Positions 7,718-17,344 of a stretch of 64,000 nucleotides of DNA are shown here, piece after piece. The position numbers and the translations under genes are program-made. The DNA comes from Myxococcus virescens (GTDB lineage Bacteria > Myxococcota > Myxococcia > Myxococcales > Myxococcaceae): contig NZ_FNAJ01000019.1 in assembly GCF_900101905.1 (NCBI RefSeq), positions 84,147 through 148,146 of the forward strand, in the 5' to 3' direction. Position 1 is the stretch's first letter, and the number at the start of each line of letters is the position of its first letter. The notes beneath the pieces were generated by a model. That model had not been told where the DNA came from, did not search any database, and saw only the letters and a program-made list of their open reading frames with translations.

Positions 7718-9745
7718 TCAGACGGTGATGCCGCAGGGAATCCGGTCGGGACGCAGGACGGTGTAGGGCACCTCGGCGCCCGCGTTGCGCGCCTCCACCG
7801 CCTCGCGCTGGGCGCGCAGGCGCTCCTGGAATCGCTGGCGGATGGCCACCAGCTCTGGCTCGTGGAAGTACTCCTCGCGCCAGCCGCCCTCGTGCAGCAG
7901 GTACTCCTCGTCGTCTCCGAAGCTGGAGAGCGCCCGGCCGATGGCGACCTGCCAGAGCATCTGGGACTTGGTGGGAATCATCTCGGGGATGTCCTCGGCA
8001 CGCAGCGTCCCCTTCTGCCGGGGGGGCTCCCGGCGCATGCTCAGGGGCGCATTCGGTACGAAGGCGTAGTGCTCGTATTGCAGGTAGTTCACCGCCGCGT
8101 GCTGCACGCTGACCGTGAAGAGGACGGTGGTGAGGATGTCGATCAGGTCGTCGACGCGGCGCAGCTCCTGGCAGGGGAGCTTGTCCACGGGCAGCCCGTG
8201 CTCGGTGAGGTCCTTCCACCATTGCTGCATCTCGGTGTCGGCCTCGAGTTCGGCATCGGTCCGGTAGAAGTGCCTGAGGACGCCGCCGACGTACTCCTCG
8301 AACGCGTCCCACAAGGGCAGGGCGTCGTCCCGGTACGGGTAGTTGGGGAGCACGGCCGGGTCCAGCACGCCCCGCCGCTCGAGGTCCTGACGGGGCTTGT
8401 TGTCCGCCAGCGTCCAGCGCTGGAAGCCCTTCTTGCCCAACTGGAGGTGGCCCTTGTCGGGGCCGCCCGTCGCGATGAAGTCGTCGAACACCCCGCCCGT
8501 GTCGAGCAGGCCCTTGCGTGCGCCCTCGTTGATGGCGAGCGTGTAGCGGAAGTGCCGCCGCAGCAGCTTGTAGACGGGGTGCGGGTCCGGCAGGTTGCGC
8601 ATCGTCGCCATGACGAACGGCTCCGCCACGAAGTGTGTGCGCAGCGCGTGCGTCACCATCTGGTGCGCGTTGCCCTCGCTGCACCGGAGGTAGATTTTCG
8701 CGGCGAGCCAGTCGTACGCGTCGTCGTTCGGCGTAAAGACGGGGTCCTTCTGGGCGTCGCGCCCGAGCTGGATGGCCAGCGGCCGCAGCTGACGCTGGTC
8801 ATCCAGGTACAGCAGGCAGCGCGCCGCGGGAGCCCAGCGTCGCTCCTCGACGCCGTCCTCGCCGACCTTCCGGTACATCCTGATGTCGTCGAGGATTTCG
8901 AAGTCGAGCAGGAAGATGCGCTTGGCGTCGAGCGCCCTGGCCAGCGTGGTGCCGGGCGACAAGAGGCCCCGGACGTCGTCGTCGGTGAGCGGCATGCCCT
9001 GCGGCAGACTGGGGACGAGCGTGATGTGGAGCGGGGCGATGCCCTGGATGGCCTGCCGAGCGAACTCGAGGTCGTCTTTCCAGCGCTGGGCGAGCTGGGG
9101 CACCTCCAGGTGTTTGAAGAAGTCGAAGATGTCCACCAGCCCGTTCCAGGCGCGGGTCAGCATGGGCAGGTTCAGCTTGATGGCCGCCAGCGTCTTGGCG
9201 ATGACCACTTCGTAGCTGCCCTCCGTCAGGCCCCGGTAGAGCTCGTCCTTCGGCAGGGACCTCCCCTCGCTGAGGTCGAGCGCGCCGGGAAGCCCCTCGG
9301 TCATCTCAGGCGCGCGCCACGGGTACATCCGCTGGCGGGCCTCGAGCAGCTCGCGCCGCGCCGTGGACTCGCGCTCGCTGCCTGCCTGGCGAGCGAGCTT
9401 CGCGGTCCCCTCGAGCACGTCGACCGTGGCGCCACCCAGCACCCACCGGTAGAAAGGGAAGCGCCACTGCTTCTCTCCGGCCGTGACGGTTGCCCAGTCG
9501 AGCAGCCAATCGGCCGCCACGCCGCCCGCGTTGCTGAAGCGCAACAGGACCAGGTCACCGAGGTCCTCGGAGGCGAGGGCGTATTCGTCCTCCGCGCCCG
9601 CCTCGAAGTCGTTGTGGAAGTGCTTGTCCAGCAAGCAGGGGGCGCTCTGTCCTCGCGTGCCCACGAGGACGATGGAGATGTTCGCATCCGTCCCCGCGCC
9701 GAGCTTCGTGCCCGTCCGAATCGTGAGTTTGTACTCGACAGTCAT
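7718..9745 (-). CDS. lipoxygenase with N-terminal PLAT domain
   Basis: 675 residues from the ATG at 9745 (AGAGGG upstream); an in-frame start 18 codons earlier is less likely. Residues 1-110 look like a PLAT/C2 beta-sandwich (VEYKLTIRTG, FHNDFEAGAEDEY). The catalytic domain has HQMVTHALRTH with His361, His366 and His371, followed by EPF. It also has HAAVN with His549 and Asn553, then YEHYAFVPNAP. These are the lipoxygenase iron ligands. The C-terminal residue is Val (CGITV), where the family normally has the Ile carboxylate ligand. Lipoxygenases add O2 to polyunsaturated fatty acids to form hydroperoxides. First gene of the operon with the P450 and desaturase genes. Confidence 0.95.
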   Translation of the reverse strand: MTVEYKLTIRTGTKLGAGTDANISIVLVGTRGQSAPCLLDKHFHNDFEAGAEDEYALASEDLGDLVLLRFSNAGGVAADWLLDWATVTAGEKQWRFPFYRWVLGGATVDVLEGTAKLARQAGSERESTARRELLEARQRMYPWRAPEMTEGLPGALDLSEGRSLPKDELYRGLTEGSYEVVIAKTLAAIKLNLPMLTRAWNGLVDIFDFFKHLEVPQLAQRWKDDLEFARQAIQGIAPLHITLVPSLPQGMPLTDDDVRGLLSPGTTLARALDAKRIFLLDFEILDDIRMYRKVGEDGVEERRWAPAARCLLYLDDQRQLRPLAIQLGRDAQKDPVFTPNDDAYDWLAAKIYLRCSEGNAHQMVTHALRTHFVAEPFVMATMRNLPDPHPVYKLLRRHFRYTLAINEGARKGLLDTGGVFDDFIATGGPDKGHLQLGKKGFQRWTLADNKPRQDLERRGVLDPAVLPNYPYRDDALPLWDAFEEYVGGVLRHFYRTDAELEADTEMQQWWKDLTEHGLPVDKLPCQELRRVDDLIDILTTVLFTVSVQHAAVNYLQYEHYAFVPNAPLSMRREPPRQKGTLRAEDIPEMIPTKSQMLWQVAIGRALSSFGDDEEYLLHEGGWREEYFHEPELVAIRQRFQERLRAQREAVEARNAGAEVPYTVLRPDRIPCGITV

Positions 9746-9770
9746 GGAACCCTCTGTGTAGCGGGCGCAG

Positions 9771-9799
9771 ACCGTAGAACGAGAAAAGTAGGACCTCAA
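9771..9799 (-). promoter_or_regulatory. candidate sigma70-type promoter for the lipoxygenase operon
   Basis: On the minus strand TTGAGG (9799-9794), a 17-base spacer and TACGGT (9776-9771) fit a housekeeping promoter loosely. They place a transcript start about 20 bases ahead of the lipoxygenase ATG. In GC-rich DNA such matches are weak evidence. Confidence 0.3.
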
Positions 9800-9936
9800 G
9801 CCATGGTATCCTCCCCAGGGAATGAAGCCGGCGTCGCTGAGCGCAGGAACGCATTGAACTAGCGTCTGACGTGAGCGCGAGTGTGACCCGGAGAGGTGGA
9901 GCTGATGACAGACGTTGGGACGGGCGCGCCCGCGGC

Positions 9937-12018
9937 ATGGGGACGGGGATGATGTTCGCAGGGCTGCGCCGATGGATGGGCGCTCTCGGGGGCAAAGGAC
10001 GCGAGAGCGGAAGCAACGAGGTGCTCGACGCGGAGGAGCTGTCCAGGTGGTACTCGGGGCTCGCGCTCGAGGAGCGTCTGGCCATCAGCCGCGAGCTCGC
10101 ACCGCGCGTCCGGGCTGTCCGTCCCGCGAGGGAGCCCAGCACGCTGCCAGCCGTCGCGGTCGGGCGGCTGGTCTTCGAGCAGGACGGGCCCCAGGGCCCC
10201 ATTCCCCTGCATCACATCAAGGTGGAGCTGTGGGACCGGGACTTCGGCACGCCGGATGACTTCCTGGGGGAGGGCTTCACAGACTCGGATGGATGTTTTT
10301 CCATTCGCTATGACCCGGCCGACGCGGGCGTGAATGACCTGCCCGACCTGGAGGTGCGCTTCTTCGAGCCCCAGCACAGCTTCCGCCCGGATGGGCGGGT
10401 GGTGGAGGCATGGCGCCGCATCGGCTCCGAGAAGGGGCCGGATGACCATGGTGGGCTCCACTACGACTTCGGCACGCTGCGGCTGCCTTACTGGGAGTAC
10501 GACCCCACGACGCCGCTGGCCCGGTTGCTCGTCACGGAGGAGGGGACTCCGCCCACGGCCTACGCGCCGGGGCGCGCGCTGGCGATGCTGAAGTCGGTGG
10601 CGCCCATCGAGCTCGTCAAGCGCCGCCACCTGCTCCAGGGACGGCTGGGGCAGGCGCCGAGCCTGGACAGGATTCAGGCGGACTATCCGGAGGCGATGAC
10701 GGTGCGGATGGAGCGCGAGTCGCCGGGCTCCACGCGCACCGACGCCTTCTTCGGAGAGCGGCTGCTCAACGGCATGTTCTCCACCCTCATGGATGGAGAC
10801 CCGGAGGCCCCCGGCGATCCGGAGGCGTTCCGGCTCTACTTCCCGTGGAACGCTTACGAGCAGGACGGTGTCCACTGCCTGCCGGACGTGGACGTGCGGC
10901 TGCGGCTGGTGGAGGGGCGGCTGTTGCCGGTGCGCATCATCCTGGGCATGCGCGAGCCGGGCGCGACGGCGCCAGGCTCTCCCGTGACGCGGCGGAGCTA
11001 CACGCCCGCGGACGGCGAGGCCTGGGAGGCCGCCAAGCGGATGGCGCGGGTGAGCGCGACGCTGGAGACGGAGCTGGGCAACCACCTGGGGCAGTGCCAC
11101 TTCAACGTGGAGCAGTACGCCATCGCCGCGCACCGCAATCTGCGCCGCAGTCCGCTGCGCTGGCTGCTCATGCCGCACCTGCGGGAGGTGGTCCTCATCA
11201 ACCACTCCGCCAACGGCTTCCTCGTCGGCCCCACCGGCTACATCACCCGCGCCAGCGCGCTCACCGAGCGCAGCGTGGAGACGCGGCTGTTGCACCTGAT
11301 GGGCAGCTACGACTGGAAGGGCTTCGCGCCCGCGCCGCCCATCTGCGAGTCGCACCGCTACGCACGCGCGGCGGGCCTGTTCTGGCGGCTGGTCGGGGAG
11401 CACGTGGATGCCTTCTTCGCGGAGCACGGCGCGGCGTTGGAGGCGCAGTGGTGCGAGGTGCGGCGCTTCTCGGACGACCTGGTGGCGCACTCGGCGCCCG
11501 CCTTCGTGTGCCGCTACCTGCGCGCGACGGTGCCGGGAAAGGCCGCGCCGTGGTTCGTGCGCTCCGAGCGCATGGACCTGGACGCGAAGGTCGCCGCGAC
11601 CCACGCCAAGGCCGTCAGCGCGGTGACCCAGACGGACGCGCCCCAGCCCGGAGAGATGGAGGCGCTCAAGCAGTTGTGCCGGTACGTCATCTACTTCGCG
11701 ACCTTCCGCCATGCCTGGGCCAACAACCTCCAATGGGACGACGCGGGCGAGGTGCTCTATGCGTGCCTGGGCCTGCGCTGGGGCAAGGCGGGCGCGCTGT
11801 CGACGGAGGCGGACCATGACGTCGCGCCGCCTCCGGAGGAGGCCACGGAGATGCTGTGGATTTCGTGGATGCTCTCGAAGACGAGCTACGGCTTCCTGCT
11901 GGCGAACGAGGAGGCGGACGTGCACCCCCGCTTCGTGGAGTGCCTGCGCGCCCACGCCGCCGAGTTCTCCGCGTTGGGGATGGACATCCGCACCGTCAGC
12001 TCCCGCATCAACATCTAA
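9937..12018 (+). CDS. second, divergent lipoxygenase-family protein
   Basis: 693 residues from the ATG at 9937. GTG 9871 and the ATGs at 9949/9952 are alternatives, and the last pair has the better purine-rich leader. A beta-rich region (VAVGRLVFEQDG to EVRFFEPQHSF) stands in place of a clear PLAT domain. The iron-site residues are kept: NHLGQCH with His383 and His388, RHAWANN with His592 and Asn596, and a terminal Ile693. The first His of the usual HX4HX4H motif is Thr here; that His is not a ligand in characterised enzymes. It is divergently transcribed from the PLAT-lipoxygenase operon. Two lipoxygenases side by side suggest different regiospecificity or successive oxygenations. Confidence 0.88.
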   Translation: MGTGMMFAGLRRWMGALGGKGRESGSNEVLDAEELSRWYSGLALEERLAISRELAPRVRAVRPAREPSTLPAVAVGRLVFEQDGPQGPIPLHHIKVELWDRDFGTPDDFLGEGFTDSDGCFSIRYDPADAGVNDLPDLEVRFFEPQHSFRPDGRVVEAWRRIGSEKGPDDHGGLHYDFGTLRLPYWEYDPTTPLARLLVTEEGTPPTAYAPGRALAMLKSVAPIELVKRRHLLQGRLGQAPSLDRIQADYPEAMTVRMERESPGSTRTDAFFGERLLNGMFSTLMDGDPEAPGDPEAFRLYFPWNAYEQDGVHCLPDVDVRLRLVEGRLLPVRIILGMREPGATAPGSPVTRRSYTPADGEAWEAAKRMARVSATLETELGNHLGQCHFNVEQYAIAAHRNLRRSPLRWLLMPHLREVVLINHSANGFLVGPTGYITRASALTERSVETRLLHLMGSYDWKGFAPAPPICESHRYARAAGLFWRLVGEHVDAFFAEHGAALEAQWCEVRRFSDDLVAHSAPAFVCRYLRATVPGKAAPWFVRSERMDLDAKVAATHAKAVSAVTQTDAPQPGEMEALKQLCRYVIYFATFRHAWANNLQWDDAGEVLYACLGLRWGKAGALSTEADHDVAPPPEEATEMLWISWMLSKTSYGFLLANEEADVHPRFVECLRAHAAEFSALGMDIRTVSSRINI

Positions 12019-12175
12019 CCTCGCGGCCAGGAGGGAGGTCGGTCGTGAGGCGCCATCTCGGCTCGCTGCTTCGTGTGGGCGAAGGGACCCACGTGGTCGA
12101 GAGAGTCAAGTGTCGCCTGCGCTGAGACGCATGAAAGGCGGCTCACGCGCCTCCGCCTTCAACCCGCCACGTCGC

Positions 12176-15100
12176 TCAGCTCCGGCTCGGGAGAAGAGAG
12201 GACGGGACTCGCGCAGCGCGGGCGCCGCGACGCGTGAGCCATCGCAGGAGCGCGAGGGCGAACGGAGCCGAGGCGCTCCCCGAGGTGGCCCCACAGCCAC
12301 ACCCCGAAGCTGGCGGCGCCTCGGGGTCGCCTCCAGGCGAATCAACGGGAGGCGGGACACGGGCCACCACGGTGAAGGCGCGCTCGGGCGCCATGTCGCT
12401 GGAGCCTCCCTGGCCATCCACTGCCCGGACCCGCCAGGAGTAGCGGCCCACCGCGAGCCGCTCATCCTCCCCCACGAGCTCCCGTGACGTGGCCCCGGGA
12501 AGTGCGAAGGTCCAGACGACGCGCCCCTCCTGGAGGAACTCCAGCACGTAGTCCAGCGGGTCTCCGTCGACGTCCACGGACGCCTCCCACTGGAACGTGG
12601 CGAGGCCCCCTTCCACCACCGCTCCGTCGGCGGGAGCGAGGAGCCGGGGAACGGAAGGCACATCGTTGATGGACGCCACCTGGAGGGTCACCGTGGCGGG
12701 CTCGGACCACGTCTCGCCGTTGTAGACGCGGAAGGTGAAGTGGTCCTCGCCATGGAAGTCCGCCGCGGGCGTGTAGTTGCGATACTCGCTCGCGCCCCCC
12801 AGGGTGCCGTGCTCCGGCAGAGACTCGATGCTGAACATGAGCATGCGGCCCATGGGGTCATGGCCCTCGAGCACGAAGTCGACGCGTGTCTCCTCCCGCG
12901 TGACCACCGTTCTTGGCGTGGCCGAGGGCGGCAAGGCGGACTTCGGAGTCACGGTGAGGGACCGTTCCACGGAGGGGGCGCTGGCGGCCCCCCACGCGTC
13001 GCGCGCGCTCACTCGCCAGCGCCAGTCACCTGGGGCCAGCCCTCCCTCGACGACGAGCTCACGCGCCGCTGGCTCCATGACATGGCGATGGATGACGGCA
13101 CCCGCCTGGAGCAACTCCACGACGTAGTCCACGGCGTCCGACTCGACATCCGTGGAAGGCGCCCACTGGAGCGCAACCCGCGCTCCCTCCACGAGGACCA
13201 CCCCGTTCTCGGGAGCCAACAGCCCTGGGACGGTCGGCGCGTCGTTGATGGACATGACCTGGATGGACACCGTCGCCGGAGCGGATGACTGCGCGCCGTC
13301 GGAGACCGTGAAGACGAGACTGTCGGTGCCGTGGAAGTTCTCGCGAGGCATGTATGTCAACGCAGCCCCCTGTCCTGTCAGGACGCCATTCGTTGGGGGC
13401 GTCGTCACCGTGAAGGTGAGGGGCTGTCCTTCTGGGTCCTGCCCCTGGAGGAGGAGGGGCAGCGCGGTGTCCTCATTCGTGGAGGCGGTCTGGCCGCTCG
13501 CGGTCGGCGGCAGGTTCTCCCGTGGCAGGGAGACGAGGACACGCTCCGAGGAGGGCGCGCTCGAGGCATTCCCGGCATCCACGGCCCGCACTCGCCAGGA
13601 GTACCGCCCCTCGGGAAGGGCCTCCGCCAGGGTCAGCGTGTACGTGGTCGACGAAGCGACGTGCGTCCGCGACACCACGCCCTCCCGGAGGAACTCCAGG
13701 TGATAGCTCACGGCGTCCCCTTCAATGTCCGTGGAGGCGCTCCAGCGGAAGGTGGAGAGCCCGCCCTCGGACTCGGAGCCATCCGTCGGCGCCAGCGGCT
13801 CCGGCACCGACGGCGCATCATTGACGGGCGTCACCTGGAACGAGACGGTCGCGGGTGCGGAGAGCAGCTCTCCATCCGAGACCTGGAAGGTGAAGCTGTC
13901 GGAGCCATGGAAGTGGGACGTAGGCGTGTAGCGGTAGTCCGCGCCCGTGCCAGTGAGCGTGCCACGCGATGGCGCGGGCCCCAGGACATAGGAGAGCCCC
14001 AGCCCTTCGGGGTCCGTGCCTTGGAGGGTGAAGGGGAGTGAGGAGTCCTCGGGGAGCAGGAGGCCCTGGTCCATGGCGGCGGGCGGCTCGTTATCGTTGA
14101 AGGAGACGAATCGCCCCCGGACTCGCCGGCTCATGAAGGACGGCGAGTCGTCATAGCGCTCGTAGACGACGAACGCGGACCGGCGCAGCGGGGATGAGAC
14201 GATGGCGGGCATCGCCTCAACCGACGCGGATACGGAGATGGCGAGCCCTGCGGGCTCGCGCACAAGCCCCGCCCCCGTCACCCGGGCCCCATAGATGTCA
14301 CCCTTGAAACGGTCGGTGGACGTGTCCGGGGACTCGTTCCGGAAGTCCCGCCAGACGACGAGGTACTCCGTCCCCAGGGAGGCCACGCGCGCGGAAGTGA
14401 GTCCCCTGGGGGACTGGGCAACGAGGATACCGAAGGGGTCCAGGCTCGTTCCCTCGTGTGTCACGCGCGCCGCACGGACGGCGTTACCGGCGCGCCAGAC
14501 CACCAGGGCGTCCTTCCCATTCGAGGCCAGTCGCAGGTCGCTCGGCTCAGCGGGGATGGCGGCGAGTCGCCGGCCTGGAGGGTCCACCACCACGCCCGCG
14601 CTCGTCACGCGTACTCCATGGACTTCCCATTCGCCGGGAGTGAGGGTCCGCTTGTTCAGCCAGACGACGAAGTAGTGCTCCCCGTTGAAGGTGACCGCCG
14701 GCCACGCGTGCTCCCGGGCTCTGGCCAGCACCAGGAATGGACTGTCGAGCACGTCGCCCTCGCGCGTCACCCGAACCCCGAGAACGGCGCTGCTGCCGAG
14801 GTCGTAACTCTCCCAGACGACGAGGTAGTCCGTCCCGTTCGAGGCCACGGCCGCGCTCCCTGCCACGTACCACGCCCCGGAGGGGAAGCTCAGCGGGGTG
14901 GGGCTCAACACCTGTCCGGCCCCGGCCACCAGCGCGCCCTTGATAACGGAACGGGTCGAAACGTTTGGGTCACGGGTGTCCCACAAGACGAGATAGTCCG
15001 AGCCATTGGAGGCAATGGAGGGCGTTCGCTGATCGAATTCGGCGGCGGCAATGGCGATGCCCTGTGGATCCAGGAGCTCGCCAGAGAGGGACACTCGCGC

Positions 15101-17104
15101 GCCGATGATGTCCGACGCTCCACCGCGAAAGTCATTCCACACGGCGAGATAGGTCGTGCCATTGGTCGCCACCGCTGGCGCGCTTTGAGTGTTGCTCGCG
15201 GCGGTGACGAGCAGCGGCGAGGGCGCATCCACCACCGTCCCCGCTCCTGTCACCCGGGTCCCCTGAATCGTGGAGGAGAAGAAGTTCGTGGTCACATTCC
15301 ACGTCTCCCAGACGGCGAAGAAGTCCGTACCATTCGACGCTACGTCGGGAGTGTCGTGCCTCAAGAGAGAGGTATTCGCGCTCAGCACCTGCTGGGGCCC
15401 GAGCATCCCTTCGGGGGGGACGACGACGCCGTGGACGCCATCAGCCTGTTCCCAGACGACGAGGTAGTCCACGTCATTGCCCGCCACGCGCAGCCTGGCG
15501 TCGAAGCTGGTGGGGAGCTGCGAGGAGATGCGCAGGCCCGTCGTGTCCAGCACGTCGCCCGCGGAGGAGAGGCGCGCGCAGTAGCTGCCTCTCGCGTCGC
15601 CTTCCTGCCGGTCCACCCATGCGACGAGGAACCCTGCGCCATTGGATGCCACCGCCGGGCTTGTCGGCAGTCCCTGGGGATTGCCGGCGATGACGCGGCG
15701 GGACTCCGGCACCACCTCTCCCTGCGGTGAGACACGCGCTCCGAGAAGCGCCTGCTCTCCCGTGGTGCGTAGCTCGAGCCAGGCGACGAGGTACTCCGTG
15801 CCATTGGATGCCACCGAGGGCGTGAGGTGGTCACGCTCCGGGTCCGACAGATTCAAGGTCACGGGGTCGAGCCGCTGGCCCGCGCTCGTTACGCGCGTCG
15901 CCACGATGCTCCGCTCCGCGCCGCCGTAACGCCACCGCTCCCAGACGACGAGGTAGTCCGGGCCCACCGAGGCAACGCTCGGCATGCGTTCGGCATGGTT
16001 GTCGGGCGATAGGAGGATGCTCGGTGTGTCCTCCACGTGTCCGCCGCTCGTCACTCGGGCGGCCCGGATGTCTTCCCTCCGCTCATTTTCTACGGAGTCG
16101 GTGGACGCCCAGACGACCAGGTAGTCGGCGCCGTTCGACGCCACCGTCGCCGATAGCCGGTCGCCACGTTCCGAGGAGATGCTGATGCCAGCGGGGTCCA
16201 GCACCACCCCTGTGCTCGAGACCCGCGCGCCGAAGAGATTGGGTGCAGTGCCGTCGCGCAAGTCGAACCAGACGACGAGGTAGTCGGTGCCATTGGAGCC
16301 CACCGCGACGCCGTGCATCCAGTTCCCCCAGGCGGGCCCCTGGATGGGCAGGTCCACTCCCTGCTCGGGAGTGATGACCACCGAGAGGGTGATTGGGAAG
16401 GCGGAGGACTTCAGGAGCACCTCCGGCACGGTGACTCCGATGGTGTCATTCGCATACCCGGAAGGAAGCTCCGTGCGCCGGCCCTCGCCATCCACCCAGG
16501 CGGCATGGCCATAGCGGAACCCGAGAGCCGACCGAGGCGTCGCGAAGTGGAGCCCATCGGCCGTGCTCCCCGCGAAGGAGAGCCCGCAGACCGGTATGTC
16601 CATCCGGAGGTCTCCGTCTCCCGGCGGCGCGTGGTCGAGCCGCCATGACTGGGTGACGCCATCCTCGGCGTTGCTCAGATGCTCCGTGAGCCCCTCACGC
16701 TCCAGAAGGAGGCGCCCCTCCGCGTCCACGCTTCCTTTCGTCTTCCCCGTCGTCAGTCGAACGCCTCCCCGCTGAATCCGCGCCTGCCCCAGCCGCAGTG
16801 GCTCGCTCTTCGGCGCGCCCTCCCGGGGCAGGACAGGCGTCAGGGCCAGCCCCTCTACCGAGGCCCGGACGTCATACGTCGAGTGGCCACCGCTCCACTC
16901 CTCCCCCGAGGGACGATAGGCGAAGTGGACCTGCCTCATGACGGCGGCGACGTCGAAGGGCGCGGTGACGGTCGTGCTCGCGGACGTGGCGACGGGCTCG
17001 GCAGGAGGAGGCTGCGAGCGGCAGCCCAGCCAGACCAGGAGGACCAACGACACGCAGAGGCACGGATATCCTGAAGGGGCGGGACGCGGGGGAGCGGTGA
17101 GCAT
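12176..17104 (-). CDS. giant exported repeat protein with cadherin-like/Fn3-like domains and MYXO-CTERM-type tail
   Basis: 1,642 residues from the ATG at 17104. The first 27 residues are a lipoprotein-type signal (VLLVWLGC). About residues 230-1100 hold 13-14 units of roughly 46-50 residues, each centred on ASNGTDYLVVW and ending in a GARVTxxG-like strand, which suggests stacked beta blades. Three tandem pairs of a cadherin-like domain (DPEG...YTPxxxFHGxDSFTF) and an Fn3-like domain (SINDxPxVPxLLAPxDG) follow. The C-terminus reads GCGCGATSG, then a hydrophobic stretch (APFALALLRWL) and an Arg cluster, the layout of MYXO-CTERM sorting tails. I infer a large surface adhesin or matrix protein. 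The frame continues 137 codons upstream into what looks like a different gene remnant. Confidence 0.9.
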   Translation of the reverse strand: MLTAPPRPAPSGYPCLCVSLVLLVWLGCRSQPPPAEPVATSASTTVTAPFDVAAVMRQVHFAYRPSGEEWSGGHSTYDVRASVEGLALTPVLPREGAPKSEPLRLGQARIQRGGVRLTTGKTKGSVDAEGRLLLEREGLTEHLSNAEDGVTQSWRLDHAPPGDGDLRMDIPVCGLSFAGSTADGLHFATPRSALGFRYGHAAWVDGEGRRTELPSGYANDTIGVTVPEVLLKSSAFPITLSVVITPEQGVDLPIQGPAWGNWMHGVAVGSNGTDYLVVWFDLRDGTAPNLFGARVSSTGVVLDPAGISISSERGDRLSATVASNGADYLVVWASTDSVENERREDIRAARVTSGGHVEDTPSILLSPDNHAERMPSVASVGPDYLVVWERWRYGGAERSIVATRVTSAGQRLDPVTLNLSDPERDHLTPSVASNGTEYLVAWLELRTTGEQALLGARVSPQGEVVPESRRVIAGNPQGLPTSPAVASNGAGFLVAWVDRQEGDARGSYCARLSSAGDVLDTTGLRISSQLPTSFDARLRVAGNDVDYLVVWEQADGVHGVVVPPEGMLGPQQVLSANTSLLRHDTPDVASNGTDFFAVWETWNVTTNFFSSTIQGTRVTGAGTVVDAPSPLLVTAASNTQSAPAVATNGTTYLAVWNDFRGGASDIIGARVSLSGELLDPQGIAIAAAEFDQRTPSIASNGSDYLVLWDTRDPNVSTRSVIKGALVAGAGQVLSPTPLSFPSGAWYVAGSAAVASNGTDYLVVWESYDLGSSAVLGVRVTREGDVLDSPFLVLARAREHAWPAVTFNGEHYFVVWLNKRTLTPGEWEVHGVRVTSAGVVVDPPGRRLAAIPAEPSDLRLASNGKDALVVWRAGNAVRAARVTHEGTSLDPFGILVAQSPRGLTSARVASLGTEYLVVWRDFRNESPDTSTDRFKGDIYGARVTGAGLVREPAGLAISVSASVEAMPAIVSSPLRRSAFVVYERYDDSPSFMSRRVRGRFVSFNDNEPPAAMDQGLLLPEDSSLPFTLQGTDPEGLGLSYVLGPAPSRGTLTGTGADYRYTPTSHFHGSDSFTFQVSDGELLSAPATVSFQVTPVNDAPSVPEPLAPTDGSESEGGLSTFRWSASTDIEGDAVSYHLEFLREGVVSRTHVASSTTYTLTLAEALPEGRYSWRVRAVDAGNASSAPSSERVLVSLPRENLPPTASGQTASTNEDTALPLLLQGQDPEGQPLTFTVTTPPTNGVLTGQGAALTYMPRENFHGTDSLVFTVSDGAQSSAPATVSIQVMSINDAPTVPGLLAPENGVVLVEGARVALQWAPSTDVESDAVDYVVELLQAGAVIHRHVMEPAARELVVEGGLAPGDWRWRVSARDAWGAASAPSVERSLTVTPKSALPPSATPRTVVTREETRVDFVLEGHDPMGRMLMFSIESLPEHGTLGGASEYRNYTPAADFHGEDHFTFRVYNGETWSEPATVTLQVASINDVPSVPRLLAPADGAVVEGGLATFQWEASVDVDGDPLDYVLEFLQEGRVVWTFALPGATSRELVGEDERLAVGRYSWRVRAVDGQGGSSDMAPERAFTVVARVPPPVDSPGGDPEAPPASGCGCGATSGSASAPFALALLRWLTRRGARAARVPSSLLPSRS

Positions 17105-17344
17105 GGGAGTGTGGGCGGAAGCGATGTCGTTCAACCCGTCTCCCATTTGCACGACATGGGCCATGGCGGGGCAGAGCGAGGATATCGTTCTATAGCCGCC
17201 GGATTGTGCAAGGGCTTGCACAGCACCACGACAGGTCTTGCACGATGGCGAGAGCGGTATCCCCTTCGGCCAGCGTCCTGTCGAGCCGGCCGCGCCAGGT
17301 TGTCGCTGCCCCAAATCGCGGCTGCATGTTGCGTGGCCCAGCCT

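Noticed and set aside
6261..8684. Extended P450 frame to 8684
   Set aside because: The extra 329 codons overlap the lipoxygenase gene in another frame and are low-complexity; the ATG at 7697 precedes a normal P450 start.
7862..9862. Long plus-strand frame opposite the PLAT-lipoxygenase gene
   Set aside because: Mirror of the lipoxygenase gene codons; the lipoxygenase iron ligands decide the strand.
9859..11955. Long minus-strand frame opposite the second lipoxygenase gene
   Set aside because: Arg/Gly/His-rich shadow; the other strand has the His, Asn and Ile ligands.
13331..15730. Apparent short repeats inside the giant gene as a possible CRISPR array
   Set aside because: The repeated DNA codes the ASNGTDYLVVW units in frame, with spacing of about 140 bases and much variation.
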